DNA of 64,000 nucleotides, from positions 1,116,001 through 1,180,000 of the forward strand of contig OZ240685.1 of the NCBI GenBank assembly GCA_965199135.1, in the 5' to 3' direction. Below the pieces are notes generated by a model, which saw nothing but the letters and a program-made list of their open reading frames with translations, ran no database searches and had not been told where the DNA came from. This document shows, in pieces, positions 25,469 to 33,678 of this stretch. This stretch comes from EB88 sp965199135. Lineage in GTDB: Bacteria; Acidobacteriota; Terriglobia; Terriglobales; Acidobacteriaceae. The first letter of the stretch is position 1, and each line of letters begins with the position of its first letter. The position numbers and the translations under genes were made by a program.

Positions 25469-26491
25469 CTAGGTCGAGACGATGTTGCCCAGCACACCAT
25501 TCGGGAAGAATCCACCCTTGGTGACGCCAGCCGTCGGGGTCGTTGTCATGGGGGTAGAGACGCCATACGCGACGCCGAGTACCTGCTGCGGCGTACGGGC
25601 GATACCTACTGCCGGGGCTGCAGCACCCGAAGCGTAGGGCACGGTGCCGATCGGGGTTACGGTGAAGATGGCGCTCACGCCATTCGGCGGAACATCCTGT
25701 GCGTCCAGCTGCTTGTCAGGGCCGCCTGCGGAGACCGGCAGAATGCCGAGGGCTGCACACAGATAGTTGACGACGCCCAGGTGCTGCGCTTCCGCGCCGA
25801 GAATCTGCGAGGCTGCGGTCAGGATCGTGGTGTTGCTGATCAGGTCGGCAGCGGCCCCGGCATAGGCGCTGTTCCCGAGCGCGGTGAATTGCCGCGTCGC
25901 CGCGAAAAAGGCGGTGTTGGTGGTGATTGCCGGGATCGTGCCGCCGGCGCTGAAGTCGATCGTGGCTTCGGTGATCGGCGTGCCGCCATTCTGCGAAATG
26001 GTCGACTGCAACAGCGCGATGTGGTGCGACTCATCCTGTAGCAGCGCCTGCACCACGGCAAGCTGGTTGCCGGTGAGGGTAACTGCGGGAGGATTCTCAA
26101 CGTTGCTCGCCGTGATCGTCGGCACCGTCGGGTTGATCGGGTTCGGATTGGCGGTGGTGCTGGTACCCTGGCTGGCCGCGACGTTCGTCGCCAGCGATTT
26201 GCCATTGAAGCCGGCGGAATAGAACTCGGCTTCCAGAAACTCGAAATTCAGCGCGAAGTTCAGCACGTCGTTGATCGCTGGAGTGGTCGTCTGGGCTTCA
26301 GCACGGGTTCCACCGACAACGCCACCGATCCCGGCAATCGCACTGGCCGCAGCCAGGGTCGATAGAAAACGACGGCGGTTCAGGGCGCGCAGATTCTGGC
26401 TAAATGCCAGAAGACCTTCCTCGGTCGCAAGTTGCTCCTCAGTCACTTTTGTGTGGGGAGCCAAAAGGGAAGTAAATATCGCTTTGGGCAT
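25469..26491 (-). CDS. Tat-exported ferritin-like protein, soluble form
   Basis: A 340-residue paralogue of the preceding gene. It has VTEEQLATE at about residues 16-24, a Tat motif (NRRRFLSTL, 38-46) and a signal ending near AEAQ without a lipobox, so the mature protein is expected to be free in the periplasm. The ferritin-like helices include NFEFLEAEFYS, QDESHHIALLQS, TALGNSAYAGA and LGAEAQHLGVV, and the C-terminus is GGFFPNGVLGNIVST. AGGAGGT precedes the ATG by about nine bases. It is followed after 86 bases by the lipoprotein paralogue and is divergent from the permease operon. Confidence 0.85.
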   Translation of the reverse strand: MPKAIFTSLLAPHTKVTEEQLATEEGLLAFSQNLRALNRRRFLSTLAAASAIAGIGGVVGGTRAEAQTTTPAINDVLNFALNFEFLEAEFYSAGFNGKSLATNVAASQGTSTTANPNPINPTVPTITASNVENPPAVTLTGNQLAVVQALLQDESHHIALLQSTISQNGGTPITEATIDFSAGGTIPAITTNTAFFAATRQFTALGNSAYAGAAADLISNTTILTAASQILGAEAQHLGVVNYLCAALGILPVSAGGPDKQLDAQDVPPNGVSAIFTVTPIGTVPYASGAAAPAVGIARTPQQVLGVAYGVSTPMTTTPTAGVTKGGFFPNGVLGNIVST

Positions 26492-26765
26492 GGTGCTAGA
26501 CCTCCTGAGAGTGCTCCTACAGCTGGGGGGAGGGAGCCTCGGGAAGGCTCACAAATCCAGTTGTGTTGCGGTTTGTTAGTAACCGAAACAAGAATCCGGG
26601 TTGTTTTCACGGCGGGGCACTTCTGTAATCGACTTCGATCTGGTACCAGCCACTCACTCGGCTGTTCGTTTGGCCCTGAAACGAGCAAATTACCCGGGAA
26701 CCGCGCACTGTTTTTGCCCATTCGCGATTGCGGTGCGCACTGCTACACTCAGCCCACAACGCACT

Positions 26766-27992
26766 ATGCAATGGACTGAATCAATTCGGATCGCGCTCCA
26801 ATCGCTCTGGGCGAACAAGCTGCGCACGGTATTGACGTTGCTTGGCATGGTGATCGGGGTCTCTTCAGTCATCACCGTGATCACCCTCGTCAATGGCGCA
26901 AACCATTACGTCGCAACCAAGCTGAGCGGGCATGGCGCAGACGTAATCACCGTGAGCAAGATGCCATCGGTGGTCTTCGACGCAGCGAGCTTCATCAAGT
27001 ACAACAAGCGAAAGAACCTCACCTACGACCAGTTCGTGGCGCTCGGCGATGGCTGCCGCCGCTGCGTGATGACTGGCGCCCAGGTCTCAACCACCGGCAA
27101 GGTCGTCTATGGAACAAAGTCCAGTACCTCGACCTCCATCAACGGCTGGACGCCGACGATGCAGCCGATGACGGCGCTTGTGATTGCGGCTGGCCGCGAG
27201 CTCACCGACGCAGATGAGAAAGAAGGCGCGCACGTCGTCGAGGTCGGCTACGACGTGGTGGATCACCTGATGGGCGGCAGCGACCCGATCGGCAAGGAGA
27301 TCCGGGTCGACGGGAACGTCTATACGGTTGTCGGGGAAGGCCAGCGCGAGGGATCCACGCTGGGCCAAAGCCAGGACGATTACGTCAACATGCCGCTCAG
27401 CACCTATCGCCACTCCCATGGTCTGCATGACACGCTGACCTACTACGTGAAATCCGCTCCCGGGCCGATTGCAATGGAAGACACGGCAGACGAGATCAAG
27501 CAGCAGCTGCGGCAGCTGCGCCGCGACGCTCCCGGCACGGATGATGACTTCACGGTCGAGACCAATGGCAGCCTGGTCGATATCTGGAAGAGCCTTACGT
27601 CGAGCTTCTCCGTGGTGCTGGTCGGGGTGGCTTCAATTTCGCTTGTGATTGGCGGCGTGGTGATCATGAACATCATGCTGGTCTCGGTCACGGAGCGTAC
27701 GCGGGAGATCGGGATTCGCAAGGCACTCGGCGCGCGGCGTTCGGACCTCTTGCTGCAGTTCCTGATGGAGTCCGCAACCATGGCTGCGCTTGGCGGCGTA
27801 CTTGGCGTCAGCATCGGTGCGGCGCTGTCGTATGTGGTTTCGCTCAGCGTGGGGTGGCCGGCGCAGATCAGCGTGTGGTCGATCGTTGCGGGGCTCTTTG
27901 TGGCCACCTCGGTCGGCATCTTCTTCGGCGTCTACCCGGCGAGCAAGGCAGCCCGGCTCGACCCCATCGTGGCACTACGGTCGGAACTCTAG
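26766..27992 (+). CDS. MacB/FtsX-type ABC transporter permease, first of a pair
   Basis: A 408-residue membrane protein with the type VII (MacB-like) layout: one N-terminal helix (LRTVLTLLGMVIGVSSVITV), a large periplasmic domain (about 45-275), then three helices. The conserved cytoplasmic segment after helix 2 is SVTERTREIGIRKALGARRSDLL. The C-terminus, VGIFFGVYPASKAARLDPIVALRSEL, matches the family. The start at 26766 replaces an upstream in-frame codon at 26601 because MQWTESIRIAL is the normal family beginning. No ATPase domain is fused or adjacent. The second permease follows, with its ribosome-binding site overlapping this gene's stop. Confidence 0.9.
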   Translation: MQWTESIRIALQSLWANKLRTVLTLLGMVIGVSSVITVITLVNGANHYVATKLSGHGADVITVSKMPSVVFDAASFIKYNKRKNLTYDQFVALGDGCRRCVMTGAQVSTTGKVVYGTKSSTSTSINGWTPTMQPMTALVIAAGRELTDADEKEGAHVVEVGYDVVDHLMGGSDPIGKEIRVDGNVYTVVGEGQREGSTLGQSQDDYVNMPLSTYRHSHGLHDTLTYYVKSAPGPIAMEDTADEIKQQLRQLRRDAPGTDDDFTVETNGSLVDIWKSLTSSFSVVLVGVASISLVIGGVVIMNIMLVSVTERTREIGIRKALGARRSDLLLQFLMESATMAALGGVLGVSIGAALSYVVSLSVGWPAQISVWSIVAGLFVATSVGIFFGVYPASKAARLDPIVALRSEL

Positions 27993-28000
27993 GAGATGCG

Positions 28001-29254
28001 ATGAACCGAGGACAGATCGGCGAGACACTCCACATGGCCTTCGAGTCTCTGCGCGCCAACCGGCTGCGTTCCGGGCTCACGATCCTGGGCGTGATCATCG
28101 GTGTCGCGACCGTGATCATCATCTCCTCGATCATCACCGGCCTCAACAATAAAGTCGCCGACTTCGCATCGTCGTTTGGTACCAATTCGATCTTCGCCTT
28201 TCATCTCCCGATTGATATCCAGCCCACCGCCGAGCTCCTGGCGCGGCGCCGCCTCACTCCTGAAGAAGCGATCGCCATGCGCCAGCTGCCGCACGTGGTC
28301 GCCTCGAACGCAGCGCTACGCTACCAGGACCCGCAATATGGCATCGGCGAGGAGTCAGTCAAGTATCGTGGCAAGTCGATCCAGAACACGCTGCTCGAAG
28401 GGGACACCGACGAAATGCCGGTGACCGCCGATCTCCACTTCAAGGAGGGCGGCATCTTCACCAAGGAGCAGGAAGCGCACCGGGCCAACGTCGTCATGCT
28501 GGGCATTGATACCGCGACCAAGCTCTTCGGCAACGAAAACCCGATCGGCAAGGATGTGCAGATTCGCGGTGAGCTCTTCAACGTGATCGGCGTGATGGAA
28601 AAGCACAAGCAGTTGTTCGGCAGCGGTGCCAACCCGCAGGACAACATCGCCTACATGCCACTTGAAACCTTCCGCAAGATCCTGCCCGAACAAAAAGACA
28701 CCTGGATCACGGTGCGCTACGACGACGCGAAGAACCGCGACCTCGTCGAGGAAGAGATGCGAACCCTTCTGCGGATCGCTCGCAAGGTGCCGACGCAGAA
28801 GGACGATGATTTCTCGATCTTCACGCCGGACGCCGTGGTGCAGCTCTGGGGCCAGCTGACCGGCGGCCTGGTGCTGTTCATGATCGCCGTCTCCAGCGTG
28901 GGCCTGATGGTAGGCGGTGTGGGTGTGATGAACATCATGCTGGTCTCGGTCACCGAGAGGACGCGAGAGATCGGCGTCCGCAAGGCCATCGGGGCCACGC
29001 GCAACGGAATCATGCTCCAGTTCACCGCGGAAGCCGTGACGCTTTGTGCCCTGGGCGGGGCGCTTGGCGTCGCCTTCGGCGGACTGGTCACGCTGGCAAT
29101 CCGGCTGGGCGTCCAGGCGCTGCCGGCAAGTATGTCGACTGCCTGGACGGTGATCTCATTCACGGTCTCCTGCATGATCGGGCTGGTCTTCGGGATCTAC
29201 CCTGCGTGGAAGGCAGCCACGCTCAACCCGATCGAAGCCCTCCGCTACGAGTAG
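28001..29254 (+). CDS. MacB/FtsX-type ABC transporter permease, second of a pair
   Basis: A 417-residue paralogue of the preceding permease with the same topology: helix 1 (LRSGLTILGVIIGVATVIIIS), periplasmic domain, then three helices with SVTERTREIGVRKAIGATRNGIM and the tail FGIYPAWKAATLNPIEALRYE. The ATG at 28001 is 8 bases past the first gene's stop, and AGGAG shares its AG with that TAG, so the pair is translated from one transcript. Two different permeases would form a heterodimer; the ATPase and any periplasmic adaptor must be encoded elsewhere. It converges on a hydrolase gene with 2 bases between stop codons. Confidence 0.9.
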   Translation: MNRGQIGETLHMAFESLRANRLRSGLTILGVIIGVATVIIISSIITGLNNKVADFASSFGTNSIFAFHLPIDIQPTAELLARRRLTPEEAIAMRQLPHVVASNAALRYQDPQYGIGEESVKYRGKSIQNTLLEGDTDEMPVTADLHFKEGGIFTKEQEAHRANVVMLGIDTATKLFGNENPIGKDVQIRGELFNVIGVMEKHKQLFGSGANPQDNIAYMPLETFRKILPEQKDTWITVRYDDAKNRDLVEEEMRTLLRIARKVPTQKDDDFSIFTPDAVVQLWGQLTGGLVLFMIAVSSVGLMVGGVGVMNIMLVSVTERTREIGVRKAIGATRNGIMLQFTAEAVTLCALGGALGVAFGGLVTLAIRLGVQALPASMSTAWTVISFTVSCMIGLVFGIYPAWKAATLNPIEALRYE

Positions 29255-29256
29255 CG

Positions 29257-30024
29257 TTACTTGCCGCCGACAAAGTCGGTGAGCAATGTTGCCAAGCGAT
29301 CCGGTGCTTCCATCGGCACCATGTGCCCGGAGCCGATCACTGTCTCGAGCCGGACGTTGCCGAAGTGCGGCATGGTGTGCTCGCGCTGCACTGCCGGGCC
29401 AAGACTCTTGTCCTTTTCTGCTGCGATCACAAGGGTCGGCAAGCTGAGGGTGCCCACGCGTTCGCTCCAGTCCTCATGGCTGCCGTGCTCGATCCAGTGG
29501 GTCCATGCAGCAGGGTTGGTGCGGAGGCGATCCTCGACAGCCCGCTCGAATACCTCGGGCTTGATTGGCAACGCGCTGTTCGAGCGGATGTACTCCTCAG
29601 CATCCTGTTGCGAGGGGTGAGCCTGCGACAGCATCGTCTTCCGGTCCGCATCTGCCATTGGCTCGGGCGAAACCGGCGAGGGCGTCAACAGCACCAGCTT
29701 TTCAAGCCCCGGCAGCTTCCGGTGGGCAAGCACAGCCGAGACCTTGCCGGTCATCGAGTGGCCCACCAGGGTGAAGCTCTTGAGTCGCAGCGCCTCGATC
29801 GTTTCCGTAAACTGATCCGCCATCTCCGAGACCGTGTAGCCCGGCACGTCTGCCGCGTCGCCAAAACCCGGCGTATCAATCGAGATCACCCGACACTGCG
29901 AACCCAGCAGGATTCCGGTCTCGATCCACTCCCGCCGCGATTGTCCAAAGACGTGAAGCAGCACAAGCGTGGGCACATCTTCACGGATCTTGCCGTGAAT
30001 CAGCAGGTCAGTAACGGGAAGCAT
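29257..30024 (-). CDS. Alpha/beta-fold hydrolase
   Basis: A 255-residue hydrolase. LLHVFGQSRREW holds the oxyanion region, the nucleophile elbow is VGHSMTGK with Ser90, and the catalytic histidine lies in GSGHMVPMEAPD near the C-terminus. The ATG at 30024 has AGGAG upstream; the open frame continues to 30528 but through the hpnI region in antisense. No signal peptide is visible. The substrate is unknown; the cap region (residues 120-190) is of the lipase/haloalkane-dehalogenase-like group. It is divergent from the glycosyltransferase gene. Confidence 0.82.
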   Translation of the reverse strand: MLPVTDLLIHGKIREDVPTLVLLHVFGQSRREWIETGILLGSQCRVISIDTPGFGDAADVPGYTVSEMADQFTETIEALRLKSFTLVGHSMTGKVSAVLAHRKLPGLEKLVLLTPSPVSPEPMADADRKTMLSQAHPSQQDAEEYIRSNSALPIKPEVFERAVEDRLRTNPAAWTHWIEHGSHEDWSERVGTLSLPTLVIAAEKDKSLGPAVQREHTMPHFGNVRLETVIGSGHMVPMEAPDRLATLLTDFVGGK

Positions 30025-30097
30025 CAAGTCTCCTGGGTGTGGGTGGCCGCGCAAACCCTCGATAGGATGCAGAAACCACTCTCGTACACTGGGGAGA

Positions 30098-31315
30098 GTG
30101 CAGGAGCTTGCCTTCATCATTGCGGCGGTAACCGGAGCCTTTGCCCTGGCAGGCGTGGGCTTCTGTGCTTTCGCCCTGTGGGCCGCGCGGGATTTCGGGC
30201 TGGCCCAGCGCCGGCTTCGCCCCTCATCCCTCGCTCCATCTATCTCGATCCTCAAACCCGTCCACGGGCTTGACCCTGAGCTGCGGGAGGCGCTTCGCAG
30301 CCACTGTGTGCAGCAGTACGGAGGCGCCGTCGAGCTGCTCGTCGCCGTGCAGTCGCTGGCTGATCCCGCCGTGCCGGTGGTGCGGTCGCTCATGGCGGAG
30401 TTCCCCTCCATGCGCATCGAGCTGGTGGAGACGCCGCTGGTGCTCGGCACCAACGGAAAGATGAGCAATCTTGCCCAGCTCTTGCCGCATGCGCGCCATA
30501 CCCTCCTGCTGGTCAGTGACGCAGACATAGCCGTGGGTCCGCACTACCTCCCTCGCATCGTCGCCCCGTTTGCATCCGCCGTCGGCGGAAGCGAGACAGG
30601 CCTTGTGACCGCGCCGTACTCCGGCCGGACCCAGCCTGCCGGTCGCCCCACACTGGGCTCCCGGCTGGAGGCCCTCGCCATTGCCACCGACTTTTTTCCC
30701 GGCGTACTCACCGCGCGCTACACCGAGGGGGTCCACTTTGGTCTTGGGTCCACCCTGCTCATGTCGCGGACCGCGCTTGCCGCGGCAGGTGGGTTCGAGG
30801 CATTGACCGGCGTGCTCGCCGATGACCATGCCCTCGGTGCGCGCATCTCGGCGGCGGGCTACGCCGTGATCCTCAGCGCCGAACCGGTCACGACGGCTGT
30901 GCCGGCTTATACCTTTGGTGCGTTCTGGCAGCACCAACTGCGCTGGGCGCGCACTGTCCGCGACCTGCGTCCCCTGAGTTCGCTTGGCCTGGTGCTGACC
31001 CATCCGGTCCCCTGGGCGCTCCTTTGCCTTCTGGCTACCGGCTTCAGCCTCGCTGCAGTGGTGATCCTGCTGCTCGCGTTGCTGGCCCGCATGGCGGTTG
31101 CCGGCATGATCGGCTACGGACTTCTCCGGGATGCGCAGGTCCTGGGCGACCTTGCGCTCCTGCCTCTGCGTGACTGCATCGCGCTTGCCCTGTGGGCCTG
31201 GAGCTATGCCGGCGATACCGTGGTCTGGCGTGGAGAGCGCTTCCGTGTGCGCCAGGGCGCGCTTCACCGCGTCGAGCCCACGAAGCCGGTACCCGGCGCG
31301 GCCGGTATACAGTAA
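30098..31315 (+). CDS. hpnI: HpnI-like glycosyltransferase (hopanoid / ceramide-glucosyltransferase family)
   Basis: A 405-residue GT2-family membrane enzyme. It has an N-terminal helix (about 5-30), a cytoplasmic GT-A domain with ILKPVHGLDPEL (51-62), the metal-binding SDADI (Asp141, Asp143), the TLADD-like acid LADDHALG (Asp242, Asp243) and the HQLRWAR segment (279-285), then C-terminal helices. This is the profile of HpnI, which adds N-acetylglucosamine to bacteriohopanetetrol, and of ceramide glucosyltransferases; the two cannot be separated by eye. The start is GTG, with GGGGAG directly upstream. The Rieske oxygenase gene follows after 19 bases. No hpnK, hpnH or squalene-hopene cyclase gene is seen here. 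Confidence 0.7.
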   Translation: MQELAFIIAAVTGAFALAGVGFCAFALWAARDFGLAQRRLRPSSLAPSISILKPVHGLDPELREALRSHCVQQYGGAVELLVAVQSLADPAVPVVRSLMAEFPSMRIELVETPLVLGTNGKMSNLAQLLPHARHTLLLVSDADIAVGPHYLPRIVAPFASAVGGSETGLVTAPYSGRTQPAGRPTLGSRLEALAIATDFFPGVLTARYTEGVHFGLGSTLLMSRTALAAAGGFEALTGVLADDHALGARISAAGYAVILSAEPVTTAVPAYTFGAFWQHQLRWARTVRDLRPLSSLGLVLTHPVPWALLCLLATGFSLAAVVILLLALLARMAVAGMIGYGLLRDAQVLGDLALLPLRDCIALALWAWSYAGDTVVWRGERFRVRQGALHRVEPTKPVPGAAGIQ

Positions 31316-31334
31316 AGCTGAAAACGAACCCGTG

Positions 31335-32465
31335 ATGACGCCCACGCAGCCTCTTGTGCAACTCGGTCCCCAGTCGCCCGTCGGCAATCCTGCCGAAGCA
31401 GGGCTCGGCCCGCCAGCCACGCTGCTCTACAACGACTGGTACCCCGCGGTCCGCTCGGAAGGCCTCCTCGGCAAGGCGCTCAAGACGGTGCAGCTGATGG
31501 GCATTCCGCTGGTGCTCGGACGTCGTCGGGATGGCGCCCTCTTCGCGATGCGCGACAGCTGTCCCCATCGCGGCATTCCGCTCTCCTGCGGCTGGTTTAC
31601 CGGCGAAGCGCTGGTCTGTAAGTACCACGGCTGGGAGTTCGAGCCGGTTTCTGGTCAGTGCACGGCTATCCCTTCGCTCACGCAGCATGACAAACTCGAT
31701 CCCACCCGTATTTACGGAACCGCGTTCCCCTGTGTGGAGCAGGACGGCTACGCCTGGGTCTATATCCCCGAACCCGGCTCCGGCCGGGTGCGTGCCGGGG
31801 ACACGTCGCTGCCGCTGGTTCCCGAGGCACCCAAGTTCAGCGAGCGCTACCGGTCAGCGCACCTCACCGCTGACCTGCCGTGCAACGTGGACCACGGCAT
31901 CATCGGCCTGATGGACCCTGCGCACGGCCCCTTTGTCCACCAGAGCTGGTGGTGGCGCAAGCAGTCTTCCATCCACGAAAAAGAGAAACACTTCGAGCCG
32001 ATCCCCGAAGGATTCCGCATGTCTGCGCATGCACCTTCCGGCAACTCGGCCCCGTACAAGCTGCTCGGCGTGTACGGCGAACCGATCACCACCACGATCG
32101 ACTTCCAGCTTCCCAACCGCCGCATCGAGACCATTCGTTGCGGCCCCAAGTGGTTCTCGAGCATCACGACCGTGACGCCGACCACCACACGCGCCTGCCG
32201 CATCGATGTCTACGCCGCGTGGAATATCTTCTACGCTGTGCCCGGGGTGACCACGATCGCGAAGTTCTTCGGCAAGCGCTTTGTGGCGCAGGACCAGCAC
32301 ACAATGGTGCAGCAGGCAGAGGGTCTCCGGTATGACCCAACCCTGATGCTCATCGATGACGCGGATCGACCGGCGAAGTGGTACTTCGCGCTGAAACAGG
32401 CCCGTCTTGAAGGTTCCGGCAAACATCCCCTCGATGGTCCGGTAACTCTGCGCTGGCGCTCCTAA
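31335..32465 (+). CDS. Rieske [2Fe-2S] mononuclear-iron oxygenase, alpha-subunit type
   Basis: A 376-residue oxygenase. The Rieske cluster ligands are Cys76, His78 (CPHRG), Cys95 and His98 (CKYHGW). The mononuclear iron site is the two-His-one-carboxylate set Asp194, His197, His202 in LMDPAHGPFVH. The protein resembles pheophorbide-a-oxygenase, vanillate demethylase and sterol-modifying Rieske oxygenases more than aromatic dioxygenases. The start ATG at 31335 has a GTG alternative one codon earlier. It sits 19 bases after the HpnI-like gene, so the two are probably one transcript, and its substrate may be a hopanoid or other lipid (inference). No reductase is adjacent. Confidence 0.88.
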   Translation: MTPTQPLVQLGPQSPVGNPAEAGLGPPATLLYNDWYPAVRSEGLLGKALKTVQLMGIPLVLGRRRDGALFAMRDSCPHRGIPLSCGWFTGEALVCKYHGWEFEPVSGQCTAIPSLTQHDKLDPTRIYGTAFPCVEQDGYAWVYIPEPGSGRVRAGDTSLPLVPEAPKFSERYRSAHLTADLPCNVDHGIIGLMDPAHGPFVHQSWWWRKQSSIHEKEKHFEPIPEGFRMSAHAPSGNSAPYKLLGVYGEPITTTIDFQLPNRRIETIRCGPKWFSSITTVTPTTTRACRIDVYAAWNIFYAVPGVTTIAKFFGKRFVAQDQHTMVQQAEGLRYDPTLMLIDDADRPAKWYFALKQARLEGSGKHPLDGPVTLRWRS

Positions 32466-32622
32466 GCCGCACGGATAAATTGTAAGGGCGAGATTTCTTA
32501 TACTTACAGTTATCGCTTACCTAGGATCACGATCTCCAGTGCTATAAAGAATTGATCGTACTCTGATCTATAGAGGCAGGATCAATCAAACGATCCGGCT
32601 AAGTTAATTGAAAGGAGTCGCG
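32466..32622 (+). promoter_or_regulatory. AT-richer leader of the GAF gene with repeated GATC and CTTAC motifs
   Basis: This 157-bp gap is clearly AT-richer than its surroundings. It has an inverted repeat TGTAAG (32481-32486) and CTTACA (32503-32508). Six GATC tetramers lie within 71 bases (starts 32525, 32531, 32554, 32565, 32580, 32592), two of them forming GGATC/GATCC arms around 32579-32596. AAAGGAG (32611-32617) is the ribosome-binding site of the next gene. No promoter is assigned with certainty. Confidence 0.4.
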
Positions 32623-33141
32623 ATGGCACTTCCAGACCTGCTCCCCCGGTTTGACCCATCACAGAACTCTGCGCTCTGCACACTTCTCGGTACTGAGTAC
32701 GACCCGCACTTTGAAGAGTTTGCAATCCTCGCAGCCATGATCTGCCAGACACCTATGAGCGCCGCCATTCTTGTCGACGCAGAATCACAACACATCAAGG
32801 GCGCAGTTGGCTTCCACTGCTTTCAGCTTCCGCTGGCACAAAGCTTTTGTGAACATGTGCTGCAACGCGGTCACCTTCTGGAGGTCTCTGATGCAAGCGT
32901 GGATCCGCGCTTTCTCGAGAACCCTTTTGTCAGTGGCACCGCCAACGTACGCTTCTATGCCGGCATTCCGCTGGTGACCCCGGGTGGCGAGATGGTTGGC
33001 GCTCTTTGTGTCGTCGACACCGTGCAGCGCAAGCTCAAACCGTGGCAGATGGACGGGTTCAATATTCTCGCAAGGATGGTCAATGCGAGGATTGCTGCGC
33101 TGATGCGGGAAGCCCTGACTGGAGTCGCTGCAGGGACTTAG
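32623..33141 (+). CDS. Stand-alone GAF-domain protein
   Basis: A 172-residue soluble protein that is almost entirely a GAF domain (about residues 25-165): a helix-strand lead, then QSFCEHVLQRGHLLEVSDASVDPRFLENPFV, FYAGIPLVTPGGEMVGALCVVD and a closing helix with WQMDGFNILARMVNARI. This matches GAF sensors fused to histidine kinases or cyclases, but no output domain is present. No tetrapyrrole or cyclic-nucleotide ligand residues can be assigned. The ATG at 32623 has GGAG upstream; a TTG five codons before is also in frame. It probably binds a small ligand and acts through a partner. Confidence 0.85.
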   Translation: MALPDLLPRFDPSQNSALCTLLGTEYDPHFEEFAILAAMICQTPMSAAILVDAESQHIKGAVGFHCFQLPLAQSFCEHVLQRGHLLEVSDASVDPRFLENPFVSGTANVRFYAGIPLVTPGGEMVGALCVVDTVQRKLKPWQMDGFNILARMVNARIAALMREALTGVAAGT

Positions 33142-33250
33142 CAGAAAGATGGAACCGGCAGAACAAGGCGTGCGTATCAGTAGGCACGACGAGCTTGACT
33201 GAACCATGGCAGGAAAACCCGTCGACATCGTGATGCGAAGGGGGAATTCC

Positions 33251-33604
33251 ATGTCCTGCACGTCGATCAAGAACCACGCCTTTTCTCTGTCTGCCACAGC
33301 CCTGCTGCTGTTCGCCGGTACCGCGCCTCTCCAGGCGCAGCTCCTGCCTCATGTGCACCATGTGCATGCGACTTTCGCCGCGGCGGACTCCCGGCTCACA
33401 GTAACAGTGCGCAATGAAGCGGAACACTTCCGCGATGTGCGCATTGCCGGCCACGTGTACACCGTGATGCCGAACCACATTCTTATCGTGACGGCGCCCG
33501 CGGGCACGCTCATTTATGCGGCCAGCAATATGTCGCCGCAACATAGCAAAGGTTCTGTACTTGCCTCAGTAGAACCGGGCCAGGATACGATCAGGATTAA
33601 CTAA
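33251..33604 (+). CDS. Small secreted protein of unknown function (1)
   Basis: A 117-residue protein with a clear Sec signal (hydrophobic LSATALLLFAGTAPLQAQ, cleaved near AQA-Q, about residues 28-30). A His-rich LPHVHHVHATF stretch follows, and then a short beta-rich domain (RLTVTVRNEAEHFRDVRIAGHVYTVMP). No family is recognised. The ATG at 33251 is preceded by GAAGGGGG; the frame is open to 33206. It converges on another small secreted protein across a terminator hairpin. Confidence 0.7.
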   Translation: MSCTSIKNHAFSLSATALLLFAGTAPLQAQLLPHVHHVHATFAAADSRLTVTVRNEAEHFRDVRIAGHVYTVMPNHILIVTAPAGTLIYAASNMSPQHSKGSVLASVEPGQDTIRIN

Positions 33605-33632
33605 CTTCCTGTCTGCTGCCGCACGTAGAAAT

Positions 33633-33653
33633 GCCGGGAGAAACTCTCCCGGC
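33633..33653. terminator. Shared terminator between two small secreted-protein genes
   Basis: An 8-bp perfect stem, GCCGGGAG (33633-33640) with CTCCCGGC (33646-33653), has a 5-base loop. GTTT follows on the plus side and TTTC-like bases on the minus side, as expected for a terminator used by both convergent genes. Confidence 0.75.
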
Positions 33654-33678
33654 GTTTGCTGCGCTGCGTTCCTCCGCT

